A DNA stretch of 64,000 nt from JADLCX01 sp964630785 (GTDB lineage Bacteria; Planctomycetota; Phycisphaerae; Phycisphaerales; UBA1924), in NCBI GenBank assembly GCA_964630785.1, contig CAZVZG010000013.1:72001-136000 (forward strand), in the 5' to 3' direction. Both the position numbers and the translations under genes were made by a program. Shown in pieces: positions 19,289-27,091 of this stretch. The notes under the pieces were generated by a model. It did not search any database. It saw only the letters and a program-made list of their open reading frames with translations, and was not told the origin of the DNA. How positions within the stretch are numbered: position 1 is the stretch's first letter; the number at the start of each line of letters is the position of its first letter.

Positions 19289-20067
19289 GCGCGGGTGAGT
19301 GGGGGGGGGAGGGCCTGAGCCCGTGGGGGCGCGATCGGTACGCGATGGCTTCGGACGCACTGGCGCCGCTGCTCATCCGTCGGCTGCTGGTGCGCCGGCT
19401 CGACGATGGGCGCGTGCTGGCTGGGCGCATCGTCGAGACCGAGGCGTACATGGGCGTGAAGGACCGTGCGGCGCACGCGTTCGGCGGGCGACGGACAGCG
19501 CGGAATGAGTCGATGTACGGACCGCCGGGAACGGCGTACGTGTACTTCACGTACGGGATGCACTTCTGTTTCAACATCGTGTGCGGGCGGAGAGAGCAAC
19601 CGGTGGCCGTGCTGGTGCGGGCGCTGGAGCCGGTGCTCGGCATCGACGCGATGCGGGAGCTGCGCCGTCGGGCGAGCAAGGCGCGATCGCCGGAGTTCAC
19701 GCAGGCGGACCTGTGCAGCGGGCCGGCTCGCCTTTGCCAGGCGATGGCGATCGATCGCGGGCTGGACGGGCTGGACATGGTGAGCGATCGCCGTTTGTTC
19801 GTTGCGGATTGTCCGGCGGAGTTGTCGGTGGAATCAGGCTCAGCGGCCGATAATGGCGTGGTTCGGGATGCGCGGGTGGGGGTGGACTACGCGGGTGCGT
19901 GGGCCGCGCGCCGGCTCAGGTGGCTGGTGGCGGGACACCCGTGCGTGAGCGTGCCGGTGCGCGTGCGGAAGCGGCGGCGCGCCGGGTCGATCGGCGCGGA
20001 GGGTCGGCGTACAGTGAACCCCTCGCAACGGGCGCGAGAAGGAGCCGTTAGCCGTGAAAAGCCGTGA
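19285..20067 (+). CDS. 3-methyladenine DNA glycosylase (AAG/MPG family)
   Basis: A base-excision repair enzyme removing alkylated purines. Family landmarks are GRIVETEAYMG (Glu activates water), AAHAFGGRRTARNESMYGPP, TAYVYFTYGMHFCFNIV and DLCSGPARLCQAM. The GTG at 19285, overlapping the ccsA stop, is preferred over the ATG at 19345 because the family-like segment begins before that ATG (RDRYAMASDALAPLLIRRLL aligns with the usual N-terminal helix). The product is 260 aa with a basic C-terminal tail that overlaps the next gene by 14 bases. No relation to cytochrome biogenesis is implied beyond transcription. Confidence 0.9.
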   Translation: MSAGEWGGEGLSPWGRDRYAMASDALAPLLIRRLLVRRLDDGRVLAGRIVETEAYMGVKDRAAHAFGGRRTARNESMYGPPGTAYVYFTYGMHFCFNIVCGRREQPVAVLVRALEPVLGIDAMRELRRRASKARSPEFTQADLCSGPARLCQAMAIDRGLDGLDMVSDRRLFVADCPAELSVESGSAADNGVVRDARVGVDYAGAWAARRLRWLVAGHPCVSVPVRVRKRRRAGSIGAEGRRTVNPSQRAREGAVSREKP

Positions 20068-20449
20068 CGTGGATTGGCCCGAACTGCGGAGCCGGGCGGC
20101 CCGGTTTTCCGAGGAAGCGTTCGAGTTCGTTCGCGACGGGCTCAAGCACAGCGTGAACACGTTGCGCGGGCCGGCGAAGGCGGGGGACGCGTCGGTTGAG
20201 AACGCGCGGCGGCACGTCACAGGCCAGGAGTTGTGCATCGGGCTGCGCGACCTGGCTATCCAACGGTGGGGATTGCTGGCGGGGACGGTGCTCAAGAAGT
20301 GGGGGATCCGACGGACCGAGGACTTCGGCACGATCGTGTATGCGATGATCGATCGGCGTGAGCTGCGGTCGAGCGAGAACGATCGGATCGAGGACTTCAG
20401 CGGCGTGTTCGACTTCGACGAGGCGTTCGGGGGCCTGTCGCTGGCGTGA
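20054..20449 (+). CDS. Minf_1886 family protein
   Basis: A conserved 131-aa protein of unknown function that I recognise from PVC and related bacteria by the run HVTGQELCIGLRDLAIQRWG, the central KKWGIRRTEDFG and the end DFSGVFDFDEAF. It appears to be a small all-soluble helical protein without a signal or membrane segment. The first codons overlap the end of the glycosylase gene by 14 bases, in another frame. Functional role unknown. Confidence 0.82.
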   Translation: MKSRDVDWPELRSRAARFSEEAFEFVRDGLKHSVNTLRGPAKAGDASVENARRHVTGQELCIGLRDLAIQRWGLLAGTVLKKWGIRRTEDFGTIVYAMIDRRELRSSENDRIEDFSGVFDFDEAFGGLSLA

Positions 20450-20619
20450 TCGGGGCTCGGCGGACGCGGGTCCGACCGGCCCAGACGCGGGCGTGCGGAC
20501 TTCGTGGATGGGGCACTTATCCCCCGCGGCCGCCTATTTCATACGATCGAATGGCTTGACCACGATGACCACGCGCCCGCGCGCCGCGTGGGTGGGGATC
20601 GTGTAACTTGGTGTCGCCC

Positions 20620-22098
20620 ATGGCCGATCCCAACCCCACGCCCCCCCCCCCCCCCCCTCCCCCCCACCCCCCGCGCCGCCCCGCCGAGAACATCCGTCCC
20701 GAGGCTGGTGAGCTCGGTGCCTCGGGGGATCGGGTTGGTGCGCCGACGGCGACATCACGTCCCAAGGCGACGGACGGGCCGCTGATCGACTGGCGTCGCA
20801 CGCACCTGTGGCAGATCCAGTGGGTGCGGGACCTGCTGGTGATTGCGTTGGTGCTGGGGTTGGTCTATCTGGGGTCGCGGGCGAGTCTGGTCACGGTGCC
20901 CGTGCTGGTCGCGTTGCTGTTGGCGTACCTGTTCGAGCCGCTGATCCAACGGATGACGCGGGGCGGACATTTCAGCCGGCGGGGCGTGGTGCTGGGGATC
21001 ATCGCGGCGGTGGTGATGGTTGTGCTCGTGCCGCTGACGGTGGGGGGCGGGTACGCCGTTGTACAGGGGGTGAGTTTCGTCGGGCGGCTGGGCGAGAACA
21101 CGCGTCGGGTGCTGCGATCGGTTGAAAAGCCGGGCGACGAGGGTCTGCGCAACCAGATCCGCGGCGAGGCGTGGCGGGATATCCGCGATTATCTGGTGGA
21201 GCGGCGTGCGCCCGCCGACGGGGCCGCGCCGGCCGGTCCGACGCTGCTGTCGCCCGAAGAACAGGGGCCGCCCGCGCCCGCGCCGGAGGCGTCGCCGGAC
21301 TCGACTCGCCAGACGGGCGCGCGGTTGGTGCAGGAGGTCATGAGCTGGGTGGAGCAGAACGCCGCGAGCCTGGCGAGCACGGTGGGCAAAACGGCGATCG
21401 GGAGCGGCGCCCAGGCGCTCGCGGCCGTGCTGGCAACGGTGGGCTCGATCGGGGCGGTGGTGTTCACCCTGTTCCTGACGATGTTCTTTTTCTTCTTCCT
21501 CTCCACGGGGTGGGGGCGCGTGCTGGCGTGGGGGGAGAGGTTCATCCCGCGGGCGGAGAAGTACCGCTGGACCAAGATCGTGAGGAAGATGGACCGGGCG
21601 ATCGCGGGGTTCATCCGCGGTCGGCTGACGATCTGCGCGATCATCGCGGTGTACATGACGCTGGCGCTCTGGTTCATCGGGGCGCCCGTGCCGCTGCTGC
21701 TGGGGCCGCTGGTGGGCGTCTTGTTCCTGGTCCCCTTCGCGGCGGGGTTGGCGGTGCCGTTCGTGATCCTGCTGATGTGGTTGCAGGCCGAGGGGGACGG
21801 CTTCCGCTCGGCGTGGTGGTGGATCATGTTCGCGCCGGTCGGCGTGCACATCGGCGGCCAGATCATGGACGACTACATCCTGACGCCGAAGATCCAGGGC
21901 GAGAACACGGATATGGACATGCCGACAATCCTGTTCGCGTCGCTCACGGGCGGGGTGCTCGCGGGGGTGTACGGGCTGTTGCTGGCGATCCCCGTCGCGG
22001 CGTGCATCAAGATTCTGGCCAAAGAGTTCCTGTGGCCGCGGATCGAGGCGTGGGTGCGGGGAGAGGAGCGGGACTTTTTGCCGATATCGCGGGAGTGA
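20620..22098 (+). CDS. AI-2E family transporter (PerM/UPF0118)
   Basis: An inner-membrane permease family with various exported substrates; the substrate here is unknown. The ATG at 20620 gives MADPNPTPPPPP; a GTG at 20611 and TTG at 20608 are alternatives. The N-terminus is a proline run encoded by an uninterrupted C17 tract. Hydrophobic segments follow in the expected pattern: two near residues 75-115, one near 120-150, then after a variable soluble region (about 170-240) a C-terminal set with PVPLLLGPLVGVLFLVPFAA and GGQIMDDYILTPKIQG, the most conserved family segment. The IS630-type remnant starts two bases past the stop. Confidence 0.88.
   Translation: MADPNPTPPPPPPPPHPPRRPAENIRPEAGELGASGDRVGAPTATSRPKATDGPLIDWRRTHLWQIQWVRDLLVIALVLGLVYLGSRASLVTVPVLVALLLAYLFEPLIQRMTRGGHFSRRGVVLGIIAAVVMVVLVPLTVGGGYAVVQGVSFVGRLGENTRRVLRSVEKPGDEGLRNQIRGEAWRDIRDYLVERRAPADGAAPAGPTLLSPEEQGPPAPAPEASPDSTRQTGARLVQEVMSWVEQNAASLASTVGKTAIGSGAQALAAVLATVGSIGAVVFTLFLTMFFFFFLSTGWGRVLAWGERFIPRAEKYRWTKIVRKMDRAIAGFIRGRLTICAIIAVYMTLALWFIGAPVPLLLGPLVGVLFLVPFAAGLAVPFVILLMWLQAEGDGFRSAWWWIMFAPVGVHIGGQIMDDYILTPKIQGENTDMDMPTILFASLTGGVLAGVYGLLLAIPVAACIKILAKEFLWPRIEAWVRGEERDFLPISRE
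20641..20657 (+). repeat. Homopolymer C17 tract at the 5' end of the permease gene
   Basis: Seventeen consecutive C, followed by T, C7, A and C6. It begins seven codons after the ATG and encodes the proline run. Loss or gain of one base would frameshift the whole permease. Confidence 0.95.
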
Positions 22099-22100
22099 TA

Positions 22101-22518
22101 CGGATCCCAGTTTCCCACCGCGCGACACACCCGAACCGGGCGCTCGCGCGGGCGTGCCGGGCGTGGCAAGATGCTGTCGGCAGGAAGGCCGGCGATGAAC
22201 ATCCGCGAGCGGGAGCCGGGCGACCTGGACGAACTCAAGCGACGCGTGCGCAGGGAGAAGAACGCCGATCAGCGTGACCGTCTGCGTGCGGTGGTGCCGG
22301 CCATCGAGGGCGAGGGAGCGCCGACGCACTTGGGCCGCTCACGCCGTCAGGTTCAGCAGTGGGTGTACGCCTACCGCGACCGCGGCATCGACTCCGTCCA
22401 TCCACCCAGACGCCCCGACAGGAAGCCCCGCGTGCACGGCGGGATCGCCGCCAGGCTCAAGGCCCGTCTGGACGCGGGCCCCACCGCCGACGACAAGGTG
22501 TGCATGCTGCGCGGCAAG
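22101..22518 (+). pseudogene. Truncated IS630-family element: left end plus transposase N-terminus
   Basis: The end CGGATC sits next to a TA (22099-22100), exactly as at both ends of the complete element at 49335-50502. The transposase starts at ATG 22195 and is readable for about 108 residues (RERE.GD.D.L, QRDRLRAV, QQWVYAYRDRGID, KVCMLRGK), parallel to the complete copy. It stops abruptly at about 22518, where the sequence becomes antisense RHS DNA. The catalytic DDE domain is missing, so it is not active. It lies immediately after the permease stop and marks the outer edge of the RHS island. Confidence 0.85.
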
Positions 22519-23105
22519 GCCGTCCCACGGGCGGTCGAAGCGTTCGGTGCGCAGGCCCTGGCATCCCAGGCGGTAATGCGCGATCAGCCGCCCGGTCTGC
22601 CCCGCGGCCGGCACGGTGTAGGACCCATCATCGCCGACGGTCAGTTCCCCGACCACCCGGCGCACCCGCACCACGCGCCCCAGGGCGTCGTGGTCGTACA
22701 CCACACGCCCGTCGTACACCATCCGCCCCGCCGGGTCGTAGGCGTAATCGATCTCCAGAGGCTCGGCCGCGGCCGGCGGAGCGGTCGAGTGGTCCGTCAG
22801 GGCATAGACCTGTGAATCGACCTCGTTGCGCGCATCGGTCTTGTGCGTGCGTCCGGTCTCGATGCCCGTCGGATTGCCCAGGGCGTCGAAGCGCTGCTCG
22901 TGGAATCCCAAGCCCGTGGTGTCGGCGGCCGGGACGGTCCAGTTGCCCAGTTCGTCGAGCGTCCAGCTTTGTTGGAGCGCGCGGGTGTTGACGGCGTCAA
23001 AGCCCCAGGAGGCGTTGAGCGTGCCGCCGGCCGCGCTGACCAGGCGGGAGAACCCGTCGTAGGTGTACGTCCACGAGCGATCGACGCCCGTTGGGCCGAT
23101 TCTTG
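22519..23105 (-). pseudogene. RHS core remnant, internally deleted
   Basis: Minus-strand sequence nearly identical to part of the giant RHS gene (compare 31830-32345). It opens with DRSWTYTYDGFSRLVSAA, passes through FHEQRFDALGNPTGIETGR and YAYDPAGRMVYDGRVVYDH, and reaches GRLIAHY. There it jumps straight to LGCQGLRTERFDRPWDG, omitting about 200 residues present in the intact core. It has no start or signal peptide and is cut by the IS630 remnant. A dead recombination product, useful as evidence of how the island was shuffled. Confidence 0.85.
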
Positions 23106-23162
23106 CCGTGGAACCCCAGGGCTGACTGTCCGGTCAAGAGGCGAGCCGAACCGAGCGAACGG

Positions 23163-23771
23163 TCATCTCCCGGCTTTGGAAGGCAACCACGGCTCGTAGA
23201 AGGCGCAGCCCGTGACCTTTTCTTTCTTTAAGTAACGCCTGAGTGAATCGCGCACTACAATTACGGAGGGGCCATCTCTGACCCGGAACACATGGATCGA
23301 GACCGGCACCCGTTCCGCATCGATCACCGGCTCTTGGATGTACTGTCCCTCGTGATCCCAGCCGGACTTGTCCGGGTCCGCGCAATCCACCGCATCGACG
23401 TACATCGCCCAGTACACCAGCGGACAGGGCCGGCCGTTGTGCCGGAGCTTCATCGGAAAGAACTGGCAGTTGCCGGGGGCCGCGGCCTCCAGAATCCCCC
23501 GGAGTCGGTCGGAGACTGGGAACATCTTTGGAAGGGGCCACGGACAATCTTCAACGCGGGTCGTGTACTCCAGGTTCCCCTCGAACACGGGCACCTCGGC
23601 GGGGTCCAGTCGCCCGTGGCCGTAGTTCATGCGACTCAGTGCCGGATACGGCGGGTGGGGCAGCTCGATGACGGTCCGGGAGTTCTCGGCGCTGGAGCCC
23701 GCGCCCTTCCGATTGGACCAATACCAGAACGGGGCCGATGGGCTAGTCCGCTTTTTCATGGGCCGAACCAT
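23163..23771 (-). CDS. Imm11-like (DUF1629) immunity protein, copy A
   Basis: A 202-aa protein resembling the Imm11/DUF1629 immunity family of polymorphic toxins: a pattern FPVSDRLRGILE ... QFFPMKL ... VYWAMYVDAVDCAD, and a C-terminal VRDSLRRYLKKEKVTGCAFYEP. It would bind and neutralise a cognate nuclease tip. It is the last of three tandem copies, with N-terminus identical to copy B. It differs in the C-terminal third (QEP, VPVSIHVFRVRD instead of QDP, VPASIHVFRVKD). The start overlaps, by 16 bases in another frame, the vestigial toxin tail upstream, as in all three copies. The family call is from motif memory and moderately sure. Confidence 0.75.
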   Translation of the reverse strand: MVRPMKKRTSPSAPFWYWSNRKGAGSSAENSRTVIELPHPPYPALSRMNYGHGRLDPAEVPVFEGNLEYTTRVEDCPWPLPKMFPVSDRLRGILEAAAPGNCQFFPMKLRHNGRPCPLVYWAMYVDAVDCADPDKSGWDHEGQYIQEPVIDAERVPVSIHVFRVRDGPSVIVVRDSLRRYLKKEKVTGCAFYEPWLPSKAGR

Positions 23772-23915
23772 TGAGATGGGTTCCGTTCGATGTCCTGCTT
23801 GATCGAATCGAGTTCATTCAAGAAAACGCGCTTGGCCGCGCTCAGCAGGCGGGAGAAGCCGTCGTACGCGTACGTCCACGAGCGATCGACGCCGGTTGTG
23901 CCGCCCGCACCTCCG
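23756..23915 (-). pseudogene. RHS-toxin tail fusion scar 1
   Basis: On the minus strand an open stretch reads VDRSWTYAYDGFSRLLSAA, which is RHS core, then switches in frame to AKRVFLNELDSIKQDIERN and ends PSQWFGP, the last residues of the AHH toxin tip. The join falls at a short shared stretch (aagcgcgt). No start codon or toxin domain is present. The stop overlaps the start of immunity copy A. Its sequence equals scar 2. Confidence 0.85.
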
Positions 23916-23971
23916 CTGAAGCTCCCGGGCGGGCCGACCGTTCACGACGGCAGCCCGGCCCGAGCGCTCGG

Positions 23972-24580
23972 TCACCTCCCGGCTTTGGAGGGCAGCCACG
24001 GCTCGTAGAAGGCGCAGCCGGTGACCTTTTCTTTCTTTAAGTAACGCCTGAGTGAATCGCGCACTACAATCACGGAGGGGCCATCTTTGACCCGGAACAC
24101 ATGAATCGAGGCCGGCACCCGTTCCGCATCGATCACCGGGTCTTGGATGTACTGTCCCTCGTGATCCCAGCCGGACTTGTCCGGGTCCGCGCAATCCACC
24201 GCATCGACGTACATCGCCCAGTACACCAGCGGACAGGGCCGGCCGTTGTGCCGGAGCTTCATCGGAAAGAACTGGCAGTTGCCGGGGGCCGCGGCCTCCA
24301 GAATCCCCCGGAGTCGGTCGGAGACTGGGAACATCTTTGGAAGGGGCCACGGACAATCTTCAACGCGGGTCGTGTACTCCAGGTTCCCCTCGAACACGGG
24401 CACCTCGGCGGGGTCCAGTCGCCCGTGGCCGTAGTTCATGCGACTCAGTGCCGGATACGGCGGGTGGGGCAGCTCGATGACGGTCCGGGAGTTCTCGGCG
24501 CTGGAGCCCGCGCCCTTCCGATTGGACCAATACCAGAACGGGGCCGATGGGCTAGTCCGCTTTTTCATGGGCCGAACCAT
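23972..24580 (-). CDS. Imm11-like immunity protein, copy B (mosaic)
   Basis: A 202-aa immunity-type protein as in copy A. Its first ~91 or more residues equal copy A (SPSAPFWYWSNRKGAG, SDRLRGIL), while its last ~57 equal copy C (YIQDPVIDAERVPASIHVF, RVKDGPSV). This is what an unequal crossover between A and C inside the gene would produce. The reading frame is intact and its start overlaps the scar ORF stop region by 16 bases, so it could still be translated. No toxin domain lies in its own unit. Confidence 0.75.
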   Translation of the reverse strand: MVRPMKKRTSPSAPFWYWSNRKGAGSSAENSRTVIELPHPPYPALSRMNYGHGRLDPAEVPVFEGNLEYTTRVEDCPWPLPKMFPVSDRLRGILEAAAPGNCQFFPMKLRHNGRPCPLVYWAMYVDAVDCADPDKSGWDHEGQYIQDPVIDAERVPASIHVFRVKDGPSVIVVRDSLRRYLKKEKVTGCAFYEPWLPSKAGR

Positions 24581-24724
24581 TGAGATGGGTTCCGTTCGAT
24601 GTCCTGCTTGATCGAATCGAGTTCATTCAAGAAAACGCGCTTGGCCGCGCTCAGCAGGCGGGAGAAGCCGTCGTACGCGTACGTCCACGAGCGATCGACG
24701 CCGGTTGTGCCGCCCGCACCTCCG
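24565..24724 (-). pseudogene. RHS-toxin tail fusion scar 2
   Basis: Same as scar 1: RHS core residues DRSWTYAYDGFSRLLSAA joined in frame to KRVFLNELDSIKQDIERN and PSQWFGP, with the stop at 24565-24567 overlapping the start of immunity copy B. It lies just after the stop of copy C. Confidence 0.85.
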
Positions 24725-24780
24725 CTGAAGCTCCCGGGCGGGCCGACCGTTCACGACGGCAGCCCGGCCCGAGCGCTCGG

Positions 24781-25395
24781 TCACCTCCCGGCTTTGGAGG
24801 GCAGCCACGGCTCGTAGAAGGCGCAGCCGGTGACCTTTTCTTTCTTTAAGTAACGCCTGAGTGAATCGCGCACTACAATCACGGAGGGGCCATCTTTGAC
24901 CCGGAACACATGAATCGAGGCCGGCACCCGTTCCGCATCGATCACCGGGTCTTGGATGTACTGTCCCTCGTGATCCCAGCCGGACTTGTCCGGGTCCGCG
25001 CAATCCACCGCATCGACGTACATCGCCCAGTACACCAGCGGACAGGGCCGGCCGTTGTGCCGGAGCTTCATCGGAAAGAACTGGCAGTTGCCGGGGGCCG
25101 CGGCCTCCAGAATGTCCCGGAGCCGGTCCGAGACCGGGAACATCGCCTGCACAGGCCACGGGCAGTCATCGACGCGACTCTTGTGCTCCAGATTCCCCTC
25201 GAACACGGGCACGTCGGCGGGGTACAGTTTCCCGTGCCCGTAGTTCATGCGGTCCAACACAGGGTGCGGGGGATTGGTCAGTTCGAGGACCGTTCGAAAA
25301 TTTTCGGCTCTGGTACCGATACTTTGCCAGTTCGACCAGTACCAGAAGGGGGCTGATGGGCCAGAGGAGCATGGCTTCTTCACTGGCCGAACCAT
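24781..25395 (-). CDS. Imm11-like immunity protein, copy C, partner of the AHH toxin tip
   Basis: A 204-aa protein directly following the AHH toxin tip; its ATG overlaps the last 16 bases of the toxin frame, a tight toxin-immunity arrangement. This makes it the likely ancestral partner, and copies A and B derivatives. Its N-terminal half has diverged from A and B (CSSGPSAPFWYWSNWQSIGT, LTNPPHPVLDRMNYGHGKLY), while the C-terminal half is the same as B. The conserved parts (MFPVSDRLRDILE, QFFPMKL, SLRRYLKKEKVTGCAFYEP) fit the Imm11/DUF1629 pattern. Confidence 0.78.
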   Translation of the reverse strand: MVRPVKKPCSSGPSAPFWYWSNWQSIGTRAENFRTVLELTNPPHPVLDRMNYGHGKLYPADVPVFEGNLEHKSRVDDCPWPVQAMFPVSDRLRDILEAAAPGNCQFFPMKLRHNGRPCPLVYWAMYVDAVDCADPDKSGWDHEGQYIQDPVIDAERVPASIHVFRVKDGPSVIVVRDSLRRYLKKEKVTGCAFYEPWLPSKAGR

Positions 25396-26600
25396 TGGGA
25401 TGGATTCCTCTCGATGTCCCGCTTGATCTGTTCAAGTTCATTCAAGAACACGCGCTTTGCTTGATTGCCGTACTTGCCCGCCGCCTTCAGCTTGTCCTCA
25501 AGTCGTGTGAACACCCTGTTGTGATACCTGTGCCGATGCCGACCGAATCCGTGCTGGCTCGGCTTCAGGGGCAGCATGTTGTCGAGGCTGTGCAGGTCGA
25601 AGTCGAAGCCGTACTTTTGTTCGATATTCTTCATGCGGCGCGCGGTTGCTTTGTAGAACGAGATCACGTGGTGCGCGACGTACCCCGCGGCGTTGACCGC
25701 GCGTGCGGCGGCTCTCCACGCCGGGCCCGGTGGCGTGACGCCCGGGCCGTACCGGCCGGCGAACTGCTCGATGCCGGCGACCGGCACCCCGAACGAGCCG
25801 ATGACGTCTTCCTCGAGCCAAGCCTCGAGCCCGCCGCGGACGCCCTCGTTCCAGGCCTGGGCGACCCAGGTGTTCTCGGTGCGCGTGTTCCAATCGTCCG
25901 GCAAGCCCCAGTCCATCGCCCAATCCAGGTCGTAGTCCTGATTGTCGGCGTAGACCGAGACGATCGCCTCGAGGCCGCCGCGCAGGCCGCGGACGACGCC
26001 CATGACCGCCATGCCGGCGATGTCGGCCGGGTCGATGAAGAGGCCGCTGGGGTCCTGCGATGCTCTCGGGTTGGCGTGATACGCCGCGTGGGTGTTCAAC
26101 CCGTCGGCGTGGTGCAGGCCGATGTTGGGATCGACATCGAAGGCTGAGGGCGCCACGCCCCCGAACGCCGTCCCGCTCAGCACCGGCAACCCCAGCCCGT
26201 TCGGGTCATTCCCCGTGAAACGGCCCTCGGCCGGGTCGTACAGGCGGTTGCGGTTGTGGCACAGCGAGCGGTACGAGCCGGTCGCGTCGGTCCCGATCGG
26301 CACCGCTGAACTCAGGTCCAGCGGGCCGTCCCACGGACGGTCGAAACGTTCGGTCCGCAGGCCCTGGTGGCCCAGACGGCTCCCGATCGCCGCCGCGTGT
26401 GATTCGCTTGCCAATGAATCCGAGCCGGGAACGAACCGCTCGGCGGCGAGAAGATCGCCATAGGGAGTATACCCGTGCTGCGCCACCACCCGCCCGATCG
26501 CGTCGGTCAACGCGATCACGTCGGCATTGGCGTCGCTCAGCACATAAAGGACCGTCGGCGCGGCGTCGTCGCTGGGGGAAACGGTTGCCGATCCCGAGGG
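25380..26600 (-). pseudogene. Orphan RHS C-terminal module 1 with AHH nuclease toxin tip
   Basis: An RHS core end without the rest of the gene. The frame is open from an in-frame TAG at about 26601; homology to the giant RHS starts near 26572 (DDAAPTVLYVLSDANADV) and runs through HQGLRTERFDRPWDG and NRNRLYDPAEGRFTGNDPNG. After a DPSGLF pretoxin-like junction comes a unique tip. Near its end lies AHHVISFYKATARRM ... LPLKPSQHGFGRHRHRYHN, matching the AHH branch of HNH/endonuclease VII-type nucleases. There is no signal peptide and only internal GTG-type starts, so it is probably silent until recombined into the full gene. The tip itself is intact. Its immunity gene overlaps the 3' end. Confidence 0.82.
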
Positions 26601-26637
26601 CTAATTGCCAGACCGCCGCCAGAGGCGATCAATCCCA

Positions 26638-27057
26638 TCACGCTATCAAGATTCGCTGCCCGGGACCGGGCTCGGGAATGTCCTCGCGATGGTCCTCCAG
26701 CACCGACACATCGTCAGGGGCCAGGCTCTCGATGAACCAACCACGCACCTGCTCGACGGAGGCTTTGGTGACGATCAACAGCTGTTCGGCGAACGGCCAG
26801 GAGTCTTCCTCTTCGTCCATGATTTCGTGGACCTGCACGAACACGCCTGTCACTTCCGGATGATCGCGGATCGCCAGAACCTGCCCTCTGATCCTCTCGA
26901 AGTCGTCATCATCGATGTTGCACATGAACGAGGCACGGTCGTCATTGCCATTGAAGAACTGCTCGACCGTGACTGCGGGCAGCTCGCCGTCGTGGCTCTC
27001 GGCGAACCGGTTGCAATGGTTGATCAGTGCTTGTCGCTTCTCGGGATCGAAGGCCAT
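26638..27057 (-). CDS. Putative immunity protein of unknown family
   Basis: A 139-aa acidic soluble protein, starting at ATG 27057 (MAFDPEKRQALINHCNRFAE). I recall similar proteins annotated as hypothetical, with the patterns SHDGELPAVTVEQFFNGNDD and VFVQVHEIMDEEEDSWPF, but no named family. No signal peptide or membrane segment. It lies 35 bp after the 319-aa gene and just before orphan module 1, in the same direction. Small acidic proteins in this position are typically immunity proteins, and none of the visible toxin tips is otherwise unpaired; it may have lost its toxin. The role is inferred from context. Confidence 0.55.
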   Translation of the reverse strand: MAFDPEKRQALINHCNRFAESHDGELPAVTVEQFFNGNDDRASFMCNIDDDDFERIRGQVLAIRDHPEVTGVFVQVHEIMDEEEDSWPFAEQLLIVTKASVEQVRGWFIESLAPDDVSVLEDHREDIPEPGPGQRILIA

Positions 27058-27091
27058 GAATGAGCTTTCTTTTTGCTGAGACCAACTGGTT

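Larger units (their letters stand above)
23163..25395 (-). repeat. Tandem direct repeat of an immunity gene, 809 bp period
   Basis: Corresponding points of the three copies lie at 23163, 23972 and 24781, exactly 809 bp apart. Each unit is one immunity gene (609-615 bp) plus a 200-bp spacer holding an RHS-toxin tail scar. The two spacers (23772-23971 and 24581-24780) look identical. Copy B matches copy A at its 5' part and copy C at its 3' part. Confidence 0.92.

Noticed and set aside
23163..25395. CRISPR-like or satellite array
   Set aside because: The 809-bp units are protein-coding duplications with long identical spacers, not short repeats with unique spacers.
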